Positions 55,440 through 64,000 are shown, counted from the first letter of the stretch. The stretch: DNA of 64,000 nt from Burkholderiaceae bacterium (GCA_017992055.1 JAGOPK010000005.1:1-64000); one strand, 5' to 3'. Program-made: numbers and translations. Notes: generated by a model not told the origin, from the letters alone.

Positions 55440-56768
55440 TCAGCGCACCAGGCAGGGCCGCTTGTTGTCGAAGGTCCAGCCCGGCACCAGGTACTGCATG
55501 GCCATGGCATCGTCGCGTGCGCCCAGGCCGTGCTGCAGGTACAGCCGGTGCGCGGCCTCCACCTGGTCCATGTCCAGCTCCACGCCCAGGCCCGGCTTCT
55601 TCGGCACCTGCACATAGCCGCCTTCGATGCGCAGCGGGTCCTTGGTCAGACGCTGGCCGTCCTGCCAGATCCAGTGCGTATCGATGGCCGTGACCTTGCC
55701 CGGCGCCGCGGCACCGACATGGGTGAACATGGCCAGCGAGACATCGAAATGGTTGTTGCTGTGCGAGCCCCAGGTCAGGCCCCAGTCGCGGCAGGTCTGG
55801 GCCACGCGCACGCTGCCGGCCATGGTCCAGAAATGCGGATCGGCCAGCGGGATGTCCACCGCCTGCAGCGACAGCGCATGGGTGAGCTGACGCCAGTCGG
55901 TGGCCACCATGTTGGTGGCCGTGGGCAGGCCGGTTTCGCGGCGGAACTCGGCCATCACCTCGCGGCCCGAGAAGCCGTCTTCGGCGCCGCAGGGGTCCTC
56001 GGCATAGGCCAGCACGCCGTGCAGGTCGCGCAGCACGCGGATTGCGTCCTTCAGACGCCAGCCGCCGTTCGGGTCCAGCGTCACGCGGGCCTGCGGAAAG
56101 CGCTGGTGCAGCGCGACGATGGCCTCGACCTCGGCCTCGGGCGCCAGCACGCCGCCCTTGAGCTTGAAGTCCTGGAAGCCGTAGCGCGCCTGCGCCGCCT
56201 CGGCCAGGCGCACCACGGTCTCGGGCGTCAGTGCTTCCTCGTGGCGCACACGGAACCAGTCGTTGTCGGCATCCGGCTCGCTGTGGTACGGCAGATCGGT
56301 CTTGCGTCGGTCGCCCAGGAAGAACAGATAGCCCAGCATCTGCACCGCATCGCGCTGCTGGCCTTCGCCCAGCAGGGCCGCCACCGGCACGCCCAGGTGC
56401 TGGCCCTGCAGGTCGAGCAGGGCCGATTCGATGGCCGTCACCGCATGGATGGTGGTGCGCAGGTCGAAGGTCTGCAGGCCGCGGCCGCCCGAGTCGCGGT
56501 CGGCAAAGCGCTGCCGCACCTGGTTCAGGATGGCCTGCAGATCGCCGATGCCGCGGCCCTCGACCAGCGGCCGGGCGTCGTCCAGGGTCTGGCGGATCTT
56601 CTCGCCGCCCGGCACCTCGCCCACGCCGGTGTGGCCGGCCGAGTCGGTCACGATCAGCAGGTTGCGGGTGAAGAACGGCGCATGGGCGCCGGACAGGTTC
56701 AGCAGCATGCCGTCGCGGCCGGCGACCGGCACGACGCGCATCTGGCGCACGATGGGAGCATTGCTCAT
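55440..56768 (-). CDS. gudD: Glucarate dehydratase
   Basis: Enolase-superfamily enzyme of 442 residues that dehydrates D-glucarate (and L-idarate) to 5-keto-4-deoxyglucarate. GudD motifs include [18 protein letters not shown] near residue 50, [18 protein letters not shown] near 145, the KxK acid/base pair in FKLKGG, metal ligands D/E/N in [10 protein letters not shown] and [20 protein letters not shown], and the His-Asp dyad in [19 protein letters not shown]. The C-terminus [13 protein letters not shown] is conserved. Last gene of kdgD-Bug-gudD; product feeds KdgD. Confidence 0.96.
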   Translation of the reverse strand: MSNAPIVRQMRVVPVAGRDGMLLNLSGAHAPFFTRNLLIVTDSAGHTGVGEVPGGEKIRQTLDDARPLVEGRGIGDLQAILNQVRQRFADRDSGGRGLQTFDLRTTIHAVTAIESALLDLQGQHLGVPVAALLGEGQQRDAVQMLGYLFFLGDRRKTDLPYHSEPDADNDWFRVRHEEALTPETVVRLAEAAQARYGFQDFKLKGGVLAPEAEVEAIVALHQRFPQARVTLDPNGGWRLKDAIRVLRDLHGVLAYAEDPCGAEDGFSGREVMAEFRRETGLPTATNMVATDWRQLTHALSLQAVDIPLADPHFWTMAGSVRVAQTCRDWGLTWGSHSNNHFDVSLAMFTHVGAAAPGKVTAIDTHWIWQDGQRLTKDPLRIEGGYVQVPKKPGLGVELDMDQVEAAHRLYLQHGLGARDDAMAMQYLVPGWTFDNKRPCLVR

Positions 56769-56785
56769 GGAACAGGCCTGGTGGT

Positions 56786-57751
56786 TCAGTCGGCGGTGAT
56801 CTTGCCGGTTTCGATGACCTGTTTCCAGCGCGCAAACTCGGCCGCCTGGAACTTGGCGAACTGCTCGGGCGTGTTGGCGACGATCTCGAAGCCCTGCTCC
56901 AGCAGGCGCGGCTTCAGCGTGGCGTCGTTCAGCGCCGCCACCAGGGCGCCGTGCAGCTTGGCCTTGATGTCCGCCGGCAGGCCCTTGGGCGCGGCCACCG
57001 CCTGCCAGGAGTAGACGTCCACGCCCTTGACGCCGGCCTCGGACAGCGTGGGCACCTGGGCCAGCAGCGGCGAGCGCTGGGCGCTGGTGACGGCCAGCGC
57101 GCGCAGCTTGCCGGTGTTGATGTGCTGGATCACCGCATTGATGTTCTGGAACGAGGCATCGACATTGCCGCCCAGCAGGTCGGTGATGGCCGGCGCGCCG
57201 CCCTTGTAGGGCACGTGCAGGCCGCTGGTGGCGGTCTGCTGCCAGAACAGCTCCACCGTCAGGTGGTCGGACGAGCCATTGCCCGACGAGGCGAAGCTCA
57301 GCTTGCCCGGCGTCTTCTTCAGCTCGGCCAGCACGTCGGCCACGCTCTTCAGCCGCGAGTTGGCCGGCACCACCAGCACATTGGGCGCCTGCACGGCCAC
57401 GGTGAGCAGGTCGAAGTCTTTCAGCGCGTCGTACTGCACCGCCTTGATCAGGTGCGGCGCGATGACAAACGGGCCCAGCGACGAGACGAACAGCGTATAG
57501 CCGTCGGCCGGCGCGCGCTTGACCTGGGCCGCGCCGATGGTGCCGGTGGCGCCGGCCTTGTTGTCGACGATGAAGCTGCCACCCAGCTTCTCCTGCAGCT
57601 TGGGCGCCAGCGCGCGGGCGATGGTGTCGGTGGAGCCGCCGGGCGGGAAGGGCACCAGCAGGGTCACCGGCTTGTCGGGATAGGCCAGGGCGCTCAGCGG
57701 GGCCAGCAGGGCCAGGCTGCAGCTCAGCAGCAGACGACGTTGGATGCTCAT
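56786..57751 (-). CDS. Bug/TctC family substrate-binding protein of the glucarate operon
   Basis: 321-residue periplasmic binding protein. Signal [19 protein letters not shown], then [98 protein letters not shown]. Same family as the protein at 51.3-52.3 kb but clearly diverged. Between kdgD and gudD on one strand, so it probably binds glucarate or galactarate. No TctA/TctB membrane subunits are present. Confidence 0.93.
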   Translation of the reverse strand: MSIQRRLLLSCSLALLAPLSALAYPDKPVTLLVPFPPGGSTDTIARALAPKLQEKLGGSFIVDNKAGATGTIGAAQVKRAPADGYTLFVSSLGPFVIAPHLIKAVQYDALKDFDLLTVAVQAPNVLVVPANSRLKSVADVLAELKKTPGKLSFASSGNGSSDHLTVELFWQQTATSGLHVPYKGGAPAITDLLGGNVDASFQNINAVIQHINTGKLRALAVTSAQRSPLLAQVPTLSEAGVKGVDVYSWQAVAAPKGLPADIKAKLHGALVAALNDATLKPRLLEQGFEIVANTPEQFAKFQAAEFARWKQVIETGKITAD

Positions 57752-57796
57752 GGGGGTCTCCTGGTTGAAATCAATGCTCGTTGGACGGACTGCGGC

Positions 57797-58708
57797 TCAC
57801 TGCGGCCCGAGGCGGGCCATCAGGGCGCGCAGCTGCTCGACCTCGGCGGGCTTGAGGTCGGACAGCGGCGGGCGCACGGGGCCGGCGGAATGGCCGGCGA
57901 TGGCCGCGCCGGCCTTGACGATGCTGACGGCATAGCCCTGACCCTGGTTGCGCAGCGCGATGTAGGGTAGGAAGAACTGGTCGAGCAGACGGTCGCAGGT
58001 GGCCTGGTCGCCCCGGGCCAGCGCGTTGTAGAACTCCATCGCGGTCTTGGGGATGAAGTTGAAGACCGCCGACGAGTACACCGGGCAGCCCATGGCCAGA
58101 TAGGGCGCGGCAAAGACCTCGGCCGTGGGCAGGCCGCCGAGGTAGGCGACCCGCTCGCCGAGGGTGCGGCGCACGGTGACGAAGTGCTCGATGTCGCCGA
58201 CGCCGTCCTTGTAGCCGATCAGGTTGGGGCAGCGCTCGACCAGCTGGGCCAGGGTCTCGGGGGCGTAGCGGGCGCCGCCGCGGTTGTAGACCACGACGCC
58301 GATCTTCACGCTCTTGCACACGGCCTCCACATGGGCCAGCAGGCCGGCCTGGGAGGCCTCGGTGAGGTAGTGGGGCAGCAGCAGGATGCCTTGCGCGCCC
58401 TGGCGCTCGGCTTCCTGGGCGTATTCGATGGCCAGGGTGGTGCCGCCGCCGGCGCCGGCGATGATGGGCACCTGGCCGCGGCAGGTGTCGACGGCGGTCT
58501 TGACGACCTGCGAGAACTCGGCGGGCGCCAGCGAGAAGAACTCGCCGGTGCCACCGGCGGCGAACAGCACGGTGGCGCCATAGGGCATCAGCCACTGCAG
58601 GCGCTCGACATAGCCGCGCGGCTCGAAGCGCAGCTGGGCGTCGAAGTCGGTCAGCGGAAACGACAGCAGGCCGCTGGACATGGCGGTCTTCAGGTCTTGG
58701 GGATGCAT
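57797..58708 (-). CDS. kdgD: 5-dehydro-4-deoxyglucarate dehydratase (decarboxylating)
   Basis: Class I aldolase-like enzyme of the DapA/NAL family, 303 residues, converting 5-keto-4-deoxyglucarate to 2,5-dioxopentanoate, CO2 and water. KdgD-type sequence: [55 protein letters not shown], Tyr in [10 protein letters not shown], and Schiff-base Lys in [14 protein letters not shown]. First gene of the glucarate operon. The start at 58708 (MHPQDLKTA) is preceded by GAGGAG; the frame is open to 58729. A perfect palindromic operator overlaps its candidate promoter. The next enzyme, a semialdehyde dehydrogenase, is not in the window. Confidence 0.95.
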   Translation of the reverse strand: MHPQDLKTAMSSGLLSFPLTDFDAQLRFEPRGYVERLQWLMPYGATVLFAAGGTGEFFSLAPAEFSQVVKTAVDTCRGQVPIIAGAGGGTTLAIEYAQEAERQGAQGILLLPHYLTEASQAGLLAHVEAVCKSVKIGVVVYNRGGARYAPETLAQLVERCPNLIGYKDGVGDIEHFVTVRRTLGERVAYLGGLPTAEVFAAPYLAMGCPVYSSAVFNFIPKTAMEFYNALARGDQATCDRLLDQFFLPYIALRNQGQGYAVSIVKAGAAIAGHSAGPVRPPLSDLKPAEVEQLRALMARLGPQ

Positions 58709-58728
58709 GCGGGCGCTCCTCAGTGGCA

Positions 58729-58758
58729 ATGTTAACGTTAACGTCAGACATCATACAA
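58729..58758 (-). promoter_or_regulatory. Candidate promoter of the kdgD operon
   Basis: The minus strand reads TTGTAT, 18 bp, then TAACAT; the latter is four of six to the -10 box. It ends 21 bp before the kdgD start codon. The palindromic operator covers the -10, which suits repression. Confidence 0.45.
58731..58742. promoter_or_regulatory. Palindromic operator GTTAACGTTAAC, LacI-type
   Basis: A perfect 12-bp palindrome with a central CG, standing out by its AT content in a 70% GC region. It lies 23-34 bp before the kdgD start and recurs with one mismatch at 63515-63526 beside a LacI-family gene. Even-spaced palindromes with central CG are typical of LacI-family sites. Confidence 0.75.
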
Positions 58759-58793
58759 CCTGAGGATCGCCGGGCCTTCGGTAAAAACCCGGA

Positions 58794-60125
58794 TCAGTCG
58801 TTGTAGCGCAGGCCCGGCGTGGCCGGCCCGGGTGGACCGGGCTCGCGCAGCGCGGCGCAGCCGTCCGGCAGCGGCTCGCCGGCCAGCACGCGGCGCACCA
58901 GGGCCAGCGAGTCGTCGAAGGCGGTGTTGACGATGCCGTTGTGGGTGATGCCCGCATAGGCCGACCAGACCAGGCGGTTGCCGGCGGCGCACAGCGCGGC
59001 CACGGCCGCAAACTGGCGCCGCGGCGCAATCGTGCGGTCGGCCAGGCCGGTGCCCAGGAACAGCGGCGCCGGCAGGCGCACCGCGTCCATGTCGGTGGCC
59101 GGCAGCAGCAGGGAGGTCAGCTGCGCGGGCTCGATGCGCAGCGCCTGGGCCAGGTCCAGGCCTTGTTGCTGCTCGTGGCCGCGCAACTCGTCGACGCAGG
59201 TTTCGCGCGCCTTCTGCAGCAGGCCGGCGCCGCGCTCGCTGACCAGGCTTTCGGCGCTGGGGCCGGCATCGGGCAGGCCGCCGCCCACCAGGCGCAGCAT
59301 CGTGAAGCGGCTGGGCGCACCGCGGCCCGAGACCACCGGTTCCAGCCGCACCGGGCCCTGCGGAAAGCTGCTCACCAGGCCGGTGGCGATGGTGGCCACC
59401 AGGTTCAGCTCGGGCGCGTAGCTGGCGGCGATGCGGCTGGCACCCAGGGCCGAGCCGGAGCCCTGGGACTGGCCGCTGATGACCACGCGGTTGGCCAGGC
59501 GCCCGGCATGGGCGCCGAGTGCCGCGCGCACCGCGTCCAGCACCGAGCGGCCCTCGGCCTCCCAGTGCAGATAGGGATGGGGGCCGGGCCCCCCCAGGCC
59601 CTGGTAGTCGGTGGCGACCACGGCAAAGCCGGCTTCCAGCCAGCGGTTCAGGTAGTGCGCGTCGCGCGGCCGGTGGCCGGCCCAGGACGGCGCGCAGACA
59701 TCGGCCACGCCCAGCGTGCCATGGGCCCAGGCCAGCACCGGCCAGCCACCGGCCGGCGGCTCGCCACGCGGCAGGTACAGCGTGCCGCTGACCGGCAGCA
59801 GGCCGGAGCGCCAGCGCGCGTCACTGGAGCTGTAGAGCATGCGCTGGGCGCTGCCCGCGGCCTGGATCTCAGCCTGGGACAGCGCCGGCTCGCTGCGCAG
59901 CATCAGGCCGGGGCGGGTGGGCAGCGGCTGGTTCCAGACGTAGAACGGCGACAGGGCGCTGTCGCCGGCCGCCGGTCCGGTGGGCAGGCGGCCGGCCAGC
60001 GGCGCGGGCGGCTGGGCACCATGCAGGGGGCCAGGCAGGGCGCAGCCCGCCAGGCTGGCGGCCAGGGCCGCAGCCAACAGCGTGGTGCGGCCGTGGCGGG
60101 GCGGTTGGGACGGGGATGGCTTCAT
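58794..60125 (-). CDS. Secretory-lipase-like alpha/beta hydrolase, lipoprotein
   Basis: 443-residue alpha/beta hydrolase of the secretory lipase (LIP) type. Signal with lipobox LAASLAGC. Hydrolase motifs are GGWPVLAWAHGTLGVADVCAPS near residue 130 (oxyanion region), DYQGLGGPGPHPYL, nucleophile Ser220 in ISGQSQGSGSAL, acid in GLADRTIAP, and His in AGITHNGIVN. Similar proteins are lipases or carboxylesterases at the cell surface. It begins 31 bp after the Sel1 gene and is the last gene of the MBL-Sel1-lipase group. Substrate unknown. Confidence 0.88.
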   Translation of the reverse strand: MKPSPSQPPRHGRTTLLAAALAASLAGCALPGPLHGAQPPAPLAGRLPTGPAAGDSALSPFYVWNQPLPTRPGLMLRSEPALSQAEIQAAGSAQRMLYSSSDARWRSGLLPVSGTLYLPRGEPPAGGWPVLAWAHGTLGVADVCAPSWAGHRPRDAHYLNRWLEAGFAVVATDYQGLGGPGPHPYLHWEAEGRSVLDAVRAALGAHAGRLANRVVISGQSQGSGSALGASRIAASYAPELNLVATIATGLVSSFPQGPVRLEPVVSGRGAPSRFTMLRLVGGGLPDAGPSAESLVSERGAGLLQKARETCVDELRGHEQQQGLDLAQALRIEPAQLTSLLLPATDMDAVRLPAPLFLGTGLADRTIAPRRQFAAVAALCAAGNRLVWSAYAGITHNGIVNTAFDDSLALVRRVLAGEPLPDGCAALREPGPPGPATPGLRYND

Positions 60126-60156
60126 GGTGGCTTCCTCGGGCTGACGCCTGCGGGCA

Positions 60157-61020
60157 TCAGCGTTGCAGCGGTGCCAGCTTCTGCGACAGCAGCGGGCCGG
60201 CAAAGCTGGGCAGTTCATGTTCGTGGTCGTCGTGCGGCGCCACGCCTTCGCGCGACAGCCGCCACCAGCGCTTTTCCATCGCCGCATCGCGCTCCACGCC
60301 CTGGCCGTCGCGGTAGGCCCGGCTCAGCGCCTGCTGGGCGCGCGGGTTGCCGCCTTCGGCCGACTTCTGCAGCCAGTCCATGGCCTGGCGCAGGTCGCGG
60401 CGCACGCCCTGGCCGGTGGCATAGGCCTGGTACAGCTCGAACTGGGACTTCAGCGCGCAGGGATGCTCGGCGACCGCCGTGCGCCGATACCAGTGCAGGG
60501 CCTGGGCCGCATCCTGGCGCACGCCGCCCAGGCCACCTTTGTGGAAGTCGCCCAGCATGCACTGCGCGGCCACCGAGCCCTGGGCGGCGGCGGCGCTGAA
60601 CCAGCGGTGCGCCAGCGCCAGATCCTTGGCCAGTCCGTCGCTGCCGTTGAAGCGGGCAAAGCCCAGCTCCAGCTGGGCCGGCACATGGCCCAGGCGGGCG
60701 GCCCGCTCGGCATGGGCCCAGGCCTGCTGCACATCGACAGCGCCGCCGTCCAGGCCGCGGTGGTGGCGCGACAGCGCATGCGAAGCCGCCGCATGGCCCT
60801 GGGCCGCGGCGGCGCCAAACAGCTGCAGCGCACGGGCACGGTCCAGCGGCGCGCCCTGGCCGCTGTGGTGGCGCAGGCCTTGTTCGTACAGCGCCTGGGC
60901 CGGGCCCTGGGCCTGCGTGCCACGCGCCAGGCTGGCGCCGCCGGCCAGCGCCAGCCCCAGCCCCAGGGCCAGGCCAAGACCGAGGGCTCGCAGGCGCGCC
61001 TGCAGTGCGGGGCGGGCCAT
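60157..61020 (-). CDS. Sel1-repeat (tetratricopeptide-like) periplasmic protein
   Basis: 287-residue protein with an N-terminal signal (LRALGLGLALGLGLALAGGASLARG) and about five to six Sel1-like repeats, for example ARALQLFGAAAAQGHAAASHALSRHH, DLALAHRWFSAAAAQGSVAAQCMLGDFHKGG, and LRQAMDWLQKSAEGGNPRAQQALSRAYRDG. Sel1 repeats form alpha/alpha superhelices for protein binding. Located in the periplasm; it lies 5 bp after the MBL gene and before the lipase gene, so it may scaffold them. Function inferred only from repeats. Confidence 0.88.
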   Translation of the reverse strand: MARPALQARLRALGLGLALGLGLALAGGASLARGTQAQGPAQALYEQGLRHHSGQGAPLDRARALQLFGAAAAQGHAAASHALSRHHRGLDGGAVDVQQAWAHAERAARLGHVPAQLELGFARFNGSDGLAKDLALAHRWFSAAAAQGSVAAQCMLGDFHKGGLGGVRQDAAQALHWYRRTAVAEHPCALKSQFELYQAYATGQGVRRDLRQAMDWLQKSAEGGNPRAQQALSRAYRDGQGVERDAAMEKRWWRLSREGVAPHDDHEHELPSFAGPLLSQKLAPLQR

Positions 61021-61025
61021 GGCGG

Positions 61026-63347
61026 TCAGCGGAAGGTCTGGGCCACGTCGGCGGGCACGACGATCTCGCTGGCCGGGGTCAGCGAGATCGTCACCGCCTT
61101 GCCGGCCGACAGCGTGGCCAGGATCTTCTGCGCATCGGCCAGCGAGGCCAGGCGCTGGGTGCGCAGGTACTCGGTGCGCGTGGCATGGGTGGACTCGATC
61201 GGGCCGCCGCGGTAGGTGATGCTGGCGTTCATGCCGGGGCTGAACTGCACCAGCCCCTCGGGCAGGAAGCCGCGGTAGCTGTCGTTGACATTGATCGCCA
61301 CCTGCACGAAGTAGCCGCCGGGGTCGTTGGTGTACTGGTCGGTGGCGGTGGTGATGCCATTGGCCAGCAGCGGGATGGCCGGGTTCTTGTTCTGCGGACC
61401 GACAAAGCCCTGGATGATCTTGCCGCCGTCCACCAGGGTCGCCGTCACCGACGCCAGCCCGCTTTCACGCCCGGGCTTGAACGGCCCCGAGGTCTCCAGG
61501 CTCTTGTACGACGAATTGGCCGCGTCGCTGGCGCGGTAGGACACCACCGAGCGCCGCTTCTCCAGCTGGTTGGCAAATTCGCTGGTCAGCAACTGGCCGC
61601 CAACCGTGGGCGAGTCGTAGACCCTGGAGCGCATCGCGTCCATCATCGTCAGCTGCTTGGCGGCATTGGCCGGGTCGCGGTTGTAGGCCTTCAGCGCCTG
61701 GTAGACCTCGACGATGGGGAACTGGTTGGTGTGCTGCGGCGAGACGAAGTCGACGTTGACCGTCTGCTGCAGATAGCTGAAGCCATGCTGGAACGACAGC
61801 CGCAGCCAGCCATTGCTGGCGGTGGGCGTGTTCATGCCGTTGAAGCCGTAGCCGCCGTGGTAGCCGAAGGTGTAGAACTTGCCGTCGCTGGGGTTCTTCA
61901 CCTGGAACAGCATATTGGTCGTGCCCGGCGTGTGGCCCGGCGACCAGATGACCATGATCTTGACGTTGCCGTAGTCGTACCACTTGTCGTATTCATAGAA
62001 CTTGCTGGTGCGCGCACGGATCACCGACTCGCTGCTGGGCAGGGCACCGGTGATGGACCAGCTGTTGCCCTGCAGGTCGGCCGTGATGCCGCTGACATCC
62101 TCCTTCGAGGCCCACAGCGCCACCGGCTTGCCGGCGTTGTCCATCATCTTCAGCTGCTCGACGATGCTGCCGTAGTGGTCGCTGTGGCCGTGGGTCAGCC
62201 AGATGTCGGTGACGGCGCGCGGGTCCAGGCCCAGCAGCTCCATGTTCTTCCAGTACTGGTAGCCGCTGTTGGGCCAGCCGCCGTCGACCTTGATCAGCTT
62301 GTCGTCCGAGGGGTCGTTGGGCGTGCCCATGTCGGCCTTCAGCAGGTACGACGCGACCTCGTTGTCGCCGACGTAGTAGAGGGTGTTCTTCACCATCTCG
62401 AACGGCTCGGTGCTGCGGCTGTAGGGCGCCGTGGTCGGGCTGGTGGCATTGATCGCCACATAGGCCTGGCCCGAGATCGGATCGGTGCCCTTGTCGGCCA
62501 GCATCGGGCTTTGCGTGGGCACGTCCCACACCGGCTTGCCGTCGCTGGTGGAGCGTGGCGTGAAGTACCAGATGGCCACCACCTTGGCCTTGTCGGCGTT
62601 CTGGTGGTTGTTGTCGAACAGCAGATAGGCCGCCTGGCGCGAGGTGGTGCTGTAGTGGTAGTCGGCGGTCACCGGAATCGAGGCGAAGTCCGAGGCTGCG
62701 CTCTGCGCATAGTTGCTGGTGTTGACATTGAACACCTTCACGTCCGGCGCGACCGCATAGGTCTCTTCATAACGCTTGATCGGCACGGTATAGGGCCGGC
62801 CCGCCTGGTCGGCCACCACCATGCGGCCATCGCCGACGGTGATGCTGCTGCTGCCGCGGTTGTAGACCCAGCCCGCGGCCACCATGGGCCCGGGCACGTC
62901 GTTGTTGCGCGTCACCTCCGGGCCGTACCTGGCGGCATCGAACTGGGCGTTGCTGGAACTGCCCTTGGACAGGATGACGTTGAAGCTCTGCGCCGGCGTG
63001 CTCGCCAGCTGCACGCGGTCCTTGTCGGTTTCGCTCAGCGGCAGCCAGTCGACCAGGTTGCCCGGCACCAGTTTGGCGGCCAGGGCGCTGGCATCGCTGG
63101 CCGACATTGGGCCGGCGCTCAGCGTGCGCACACCGGTCTGCGACAGCACGGCCACCTTCAGCGACTGCTGGCCGGAGGCCTCGCTGACCAGTTCGGGCGC
63201 GGCATAGACCATGCCGGCCGAGCGGAACGAGGCGCTGGGCGACGGCGCCTGGCCGCCGATCTCCACCGAGCTGCCTCCGCAGCCGAGCATCAGCGCCGAG
63301 GCCAGCAATGCCGGCAGCAGGCGCAAGCCTTTGGAATACAGGTTCAC
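61026..63347 (-). CDS. Large MBL-fold metallohydrolase lipoprotein with extra N-terminal domain
   Basis: 773-residue putative lipoprotein (signal LLPALLASALMLGCGG). The metallo-beta-lactamase domain occupies about residues 320-560: VGDNEVASYLLKADMGT, zinc motif THGHSDHYGS (H386, H388, D390, H391), and IWSPGHTPGTTNMLFQ with the third zinc His. Residues about 30-310 are an unknown N-terminal region with beta-rich text (YNRGSSSITVGDGRMVVADQAGRPY), and about 200 residues follow the MBL domain. Hydrolases of this size exist as alkylsulfatases, but the SCP-2-like C-domain of SdsA1 is not recognisable. First gene of a three-gene group, behind the second operator site. Confidence 0.82.
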   Translation of the reverse strand: MNLYSKGLRLLPALLASALMLGCGGSSVEIGGQAPSPSASFRSAGMVYAAPELVSEASGQQSLKVAVLSQTGVRTLSAGPMSASDASALAAKLVPGNLVDWLPLSETDKDRVQLASTPAQSFNVILSKGSSSNAQFDAARYGPEVTRNNDVPGPMVAAGWVYNRGSSSITVGDGRMVVADQAGRPYTVPIKRYEETYAVAPDVKVFNVNTSNYAQSAASDFASIPVTADYHYSTTSRQAAYLLFDNNHQNADKAKVVAIWYFTPRSTSDGKPVWDVPTQSPMLADKGTDPISGQAYVAINATSPTTAPYSRSTEPFEMVKNTLYYVGDNEVASYLLKADMGTPNDPSDDKLIKVDGGWPNSGYQYWKNMELLGLDPRAVTDIWLTHGHSDHYGSIVEQLKMMDNAGKPVALWASKEDVSGITADLQGNSWSITGALPSSESVIRARTSKFYEYDKWYDYGNVKIMVIWSPGHTPGTTNMLFQVKNPSDGKFYTFGYHGGYGFNGMNTPTASNGWLRLSFQHGFSYLQQTVNVDFVSPQHTNQFPIVEVYQALKAYNRDPANAAKQLTMMDAMRSRVYDSPTVGGQLLTSEFANQLEKRRSVVSYRASDAANSSYKSLETSGPFKPGRESGLASVTATLVDGGKIIQGFVGPQNKNPAIPLLANGITTATDQYTNDPGGYFVQVAINVNDSYRGFLPEGLVQFSPGMNASITYRGGPIESTHATRTEYLRTQRLASLADAQKILATLSAGKAVTISLTPASEIVVPADVAQTFR

Positions 63348-63511
63348 AGAAGGTCTCCTTGAAGGTGGGGGCCCGCAGCAGGCGGGCCACGGGACGCGGA
63401 AAAGGCCGCTTGTATCGTTATCAAGAATGGGCGCACTCAGCCATCCACCGGGGCTTGTGGCGCCCGGTCCGGCACTGTTGTGCAGCTGGCTTTTGAAGCC
63501 GTATGCGATTC

Positions 63512-63540
63512 ATTGTTAACGTTAAAAGACTGGCTTTCAA
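63512..63540 (-). promoter_or_regulatory. Candidate promoter of the MBL-Sel1-lipase group
   Basis: On the minus strand TTGAAA, 17 bp, then AACAAT; -35 and -10 match five and four of six consensus bases. It lies about 165 bp before the MBL gene, implying a long leader. The operator sits across its spacer and -10. Confidence 0.4.
63515..63526. promoter_or_regulatory. Operator GTTAACGTTAAA, second copy of LacI-type site
   Basis: Eleven of twelve bases match the perfect palindrome at 58731-58742, and both copies are preceded by T. It lies 96 bp before the lacI start and inside the candidate promoter for the MBL gene, so it may serve autoregulation, control of the MBL group, or both. Confidence 0.7.
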
Positions 63541-63621
63541 GTGGCTATCAGGTCTGACAACTCGGTGGAAACCCTGGTGCGCAGCGGCCTGGCTTACAGT
63601 GCGCCCAGCCCGCTCCGACCC

Positions 63622-64000
63622 ATGACCGACACAGCCGACAACAACAAGCCCAGCAAGGTCACCGTGGTCGACGTGGCGCGCCTGGCCGGCGTGTCGGCGA
63701 TGACCGTGTCACGCGTGCTGAACACGCCCGACAGCGTGCCCGCGCCCACGGTGCAGCGGGTGCGCGAGGCGGTGGACCAGCTGGGCTATGTGCGCAACCG
63801 CCTGGCCGGCAGCCTGCGGTCGGCGCGCAGCCAGCTGGTGGCGGCGGTGGTGCCCACGCTGTCGGGGCCGATCTTCCTGGAGAGCATCGATGCGCTGAAC
63901 GCCGGCCTGGCGCGGCGCGGCTACCACCTGATCGTCGCCCAGGGCGGCTATGCCGATCACGACCGGCGCGAGGACGAGCTGTTGTCAGACCTCCTCAGCC
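63622..64000 (+). CDS. LacI family transcriptional regulator, N-terminal part
   Basis: The first 126 residues of a LacI/GalR regulator that continues beyond the window. Helix-turn-helix and hinge: VTVVDVARLAGVSAMTVSRVLNTPDSV at about residues 13-39 and TVQRVREAVDQLGYVRNRLAGSLRS, followed by the start of the sugar-binding-like core LVAAVVPTLSGPIFLESIDALNAGLARRGYHLIVAQ. The start at 63622 leaves a 12-residue polar leader. Adjacent to the second operator; the kdgD operon carries the perfect copy, so its effector is likely glucarate, galactarate or a breakdown product. This is inference. Confidence 0.95.
   Translation, partial: MTDTADNNKPSKVTVVDVARLAGVSAMTVSRVLNTPDSVPAPTVQRVREAVDQLGYVRNRLAGSLRSARSQLVAAVVPTLSGPIFLESIDALNAGLARRGYHLIVAQGGYADHDRREDELLSDLLS

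Larger units (their letters stand above)
63348..63621. other. 274-bp divergent region between the MBL gene and lacI
   Basis: A control region with lower GC around 63480-63545. It contains the second operator copy, a candidate minus-strand promoter and the start of the LacI-family gene. No small gene or hairpin of note. Confidence 0.6.

Noticed and set aside
61005-63362. 785-codon plus-strand open frame opposite the MBL gene
   Set aside because: Composition of an antisense shadow; the minus-strand product has a lipobox and zinc motif.

Overview
The window is a high-GC (about 70%) bacterial chromosome segment with strong G/C preference at third codon positions. Gene families and neighbourhoods (Bug/TctC-type binding proteins, a GH15-OtsA-OtsB trehalose locus, SoxF/FccAB, an SsuF-type molbindin, multiple MCPs) suggest a betaproteobacterium of the order Burkholderiales, probably a Rubrivivax/Leptothrix/Ideonella-like lineage. 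That placement is inferred from gene content, not from a marker gene. Coding density is very high: about 55 genes, few gaps over 150 bp and only one over 300 bp. I found no rRNA, tRNA, insertion sequence, prophage, CRISPR array or replication origin.

Layout. 0-10 kb: tail of a chemoreceptor, a peptide-type ABC binding protein, a SulP anion transporter, an isoquinoline-oxidoreductase-like molybdenum hydroxylase pair, an unknown secreted protein, arginase and a LOG-family protein. 10-18 kb: housekeeping genes (HAD phosphatase, C-terminal processing protease, MoeB/ThiF-type enzyme, NAD(P)-binding protein, RhlE helicase, aminopeptidase P). 17.6-23.6 kb: an osmotic-stress locus in which a GH15 hydrolase and a small MscS channel are divergent from trehalose-6-phosphate synthase and phosphatase. 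The synthase carries an unusual membrane-anchored, sensor-like N-terminal region. 23.6-29 kb: MCP plus CheW, a ROK sugar kinase and a LytS/LytTR-type two-component pair. 29-39 kb: a secreted zinc metalloprotease, EttA, YghU, DUF971, UbiE, another MCP and a KefB/YbaL-type antiporter.

39.4-49 kb is a sulfur block. CysT-CysW-CysA is served by two binding proteins, one Sbp-like (sulfate) and one CysP-like (thiosulfate). Next come SsuC-SsuB-SsuF with a serine hydrolase, but no SsuA, SsuD or SsuE, and then the flavocytochrome c sulfide dehydrogenase pair FccA-FccB. 49-53.6 kb is a tartrate block: a LysR regulator divergent from tartrate dehydrogenase, a Bug binding protein and glycerate 2-kinase. 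53.6-55.4 kb holds ExoD, a Bax-inhibitor-1 family protein and a small secreted protein.

55.4-64 kb is a glucarate block: KdgD, a Bug binding protein and GudD. It is followed upstream by a second same-strand group (an MBL-fold lipoprotein, a Sel1-repeat protein and a lipase-like lipoprotein) and a LacI-family regulator cut by the window end. Two near-identical palindromes (GTTAACGTTAAC before kdgD and GTTAACGTTAAA before the MBL gene/lacI) are the best regulatory signal in the window. They suggest that this LacI protein controls both groups.
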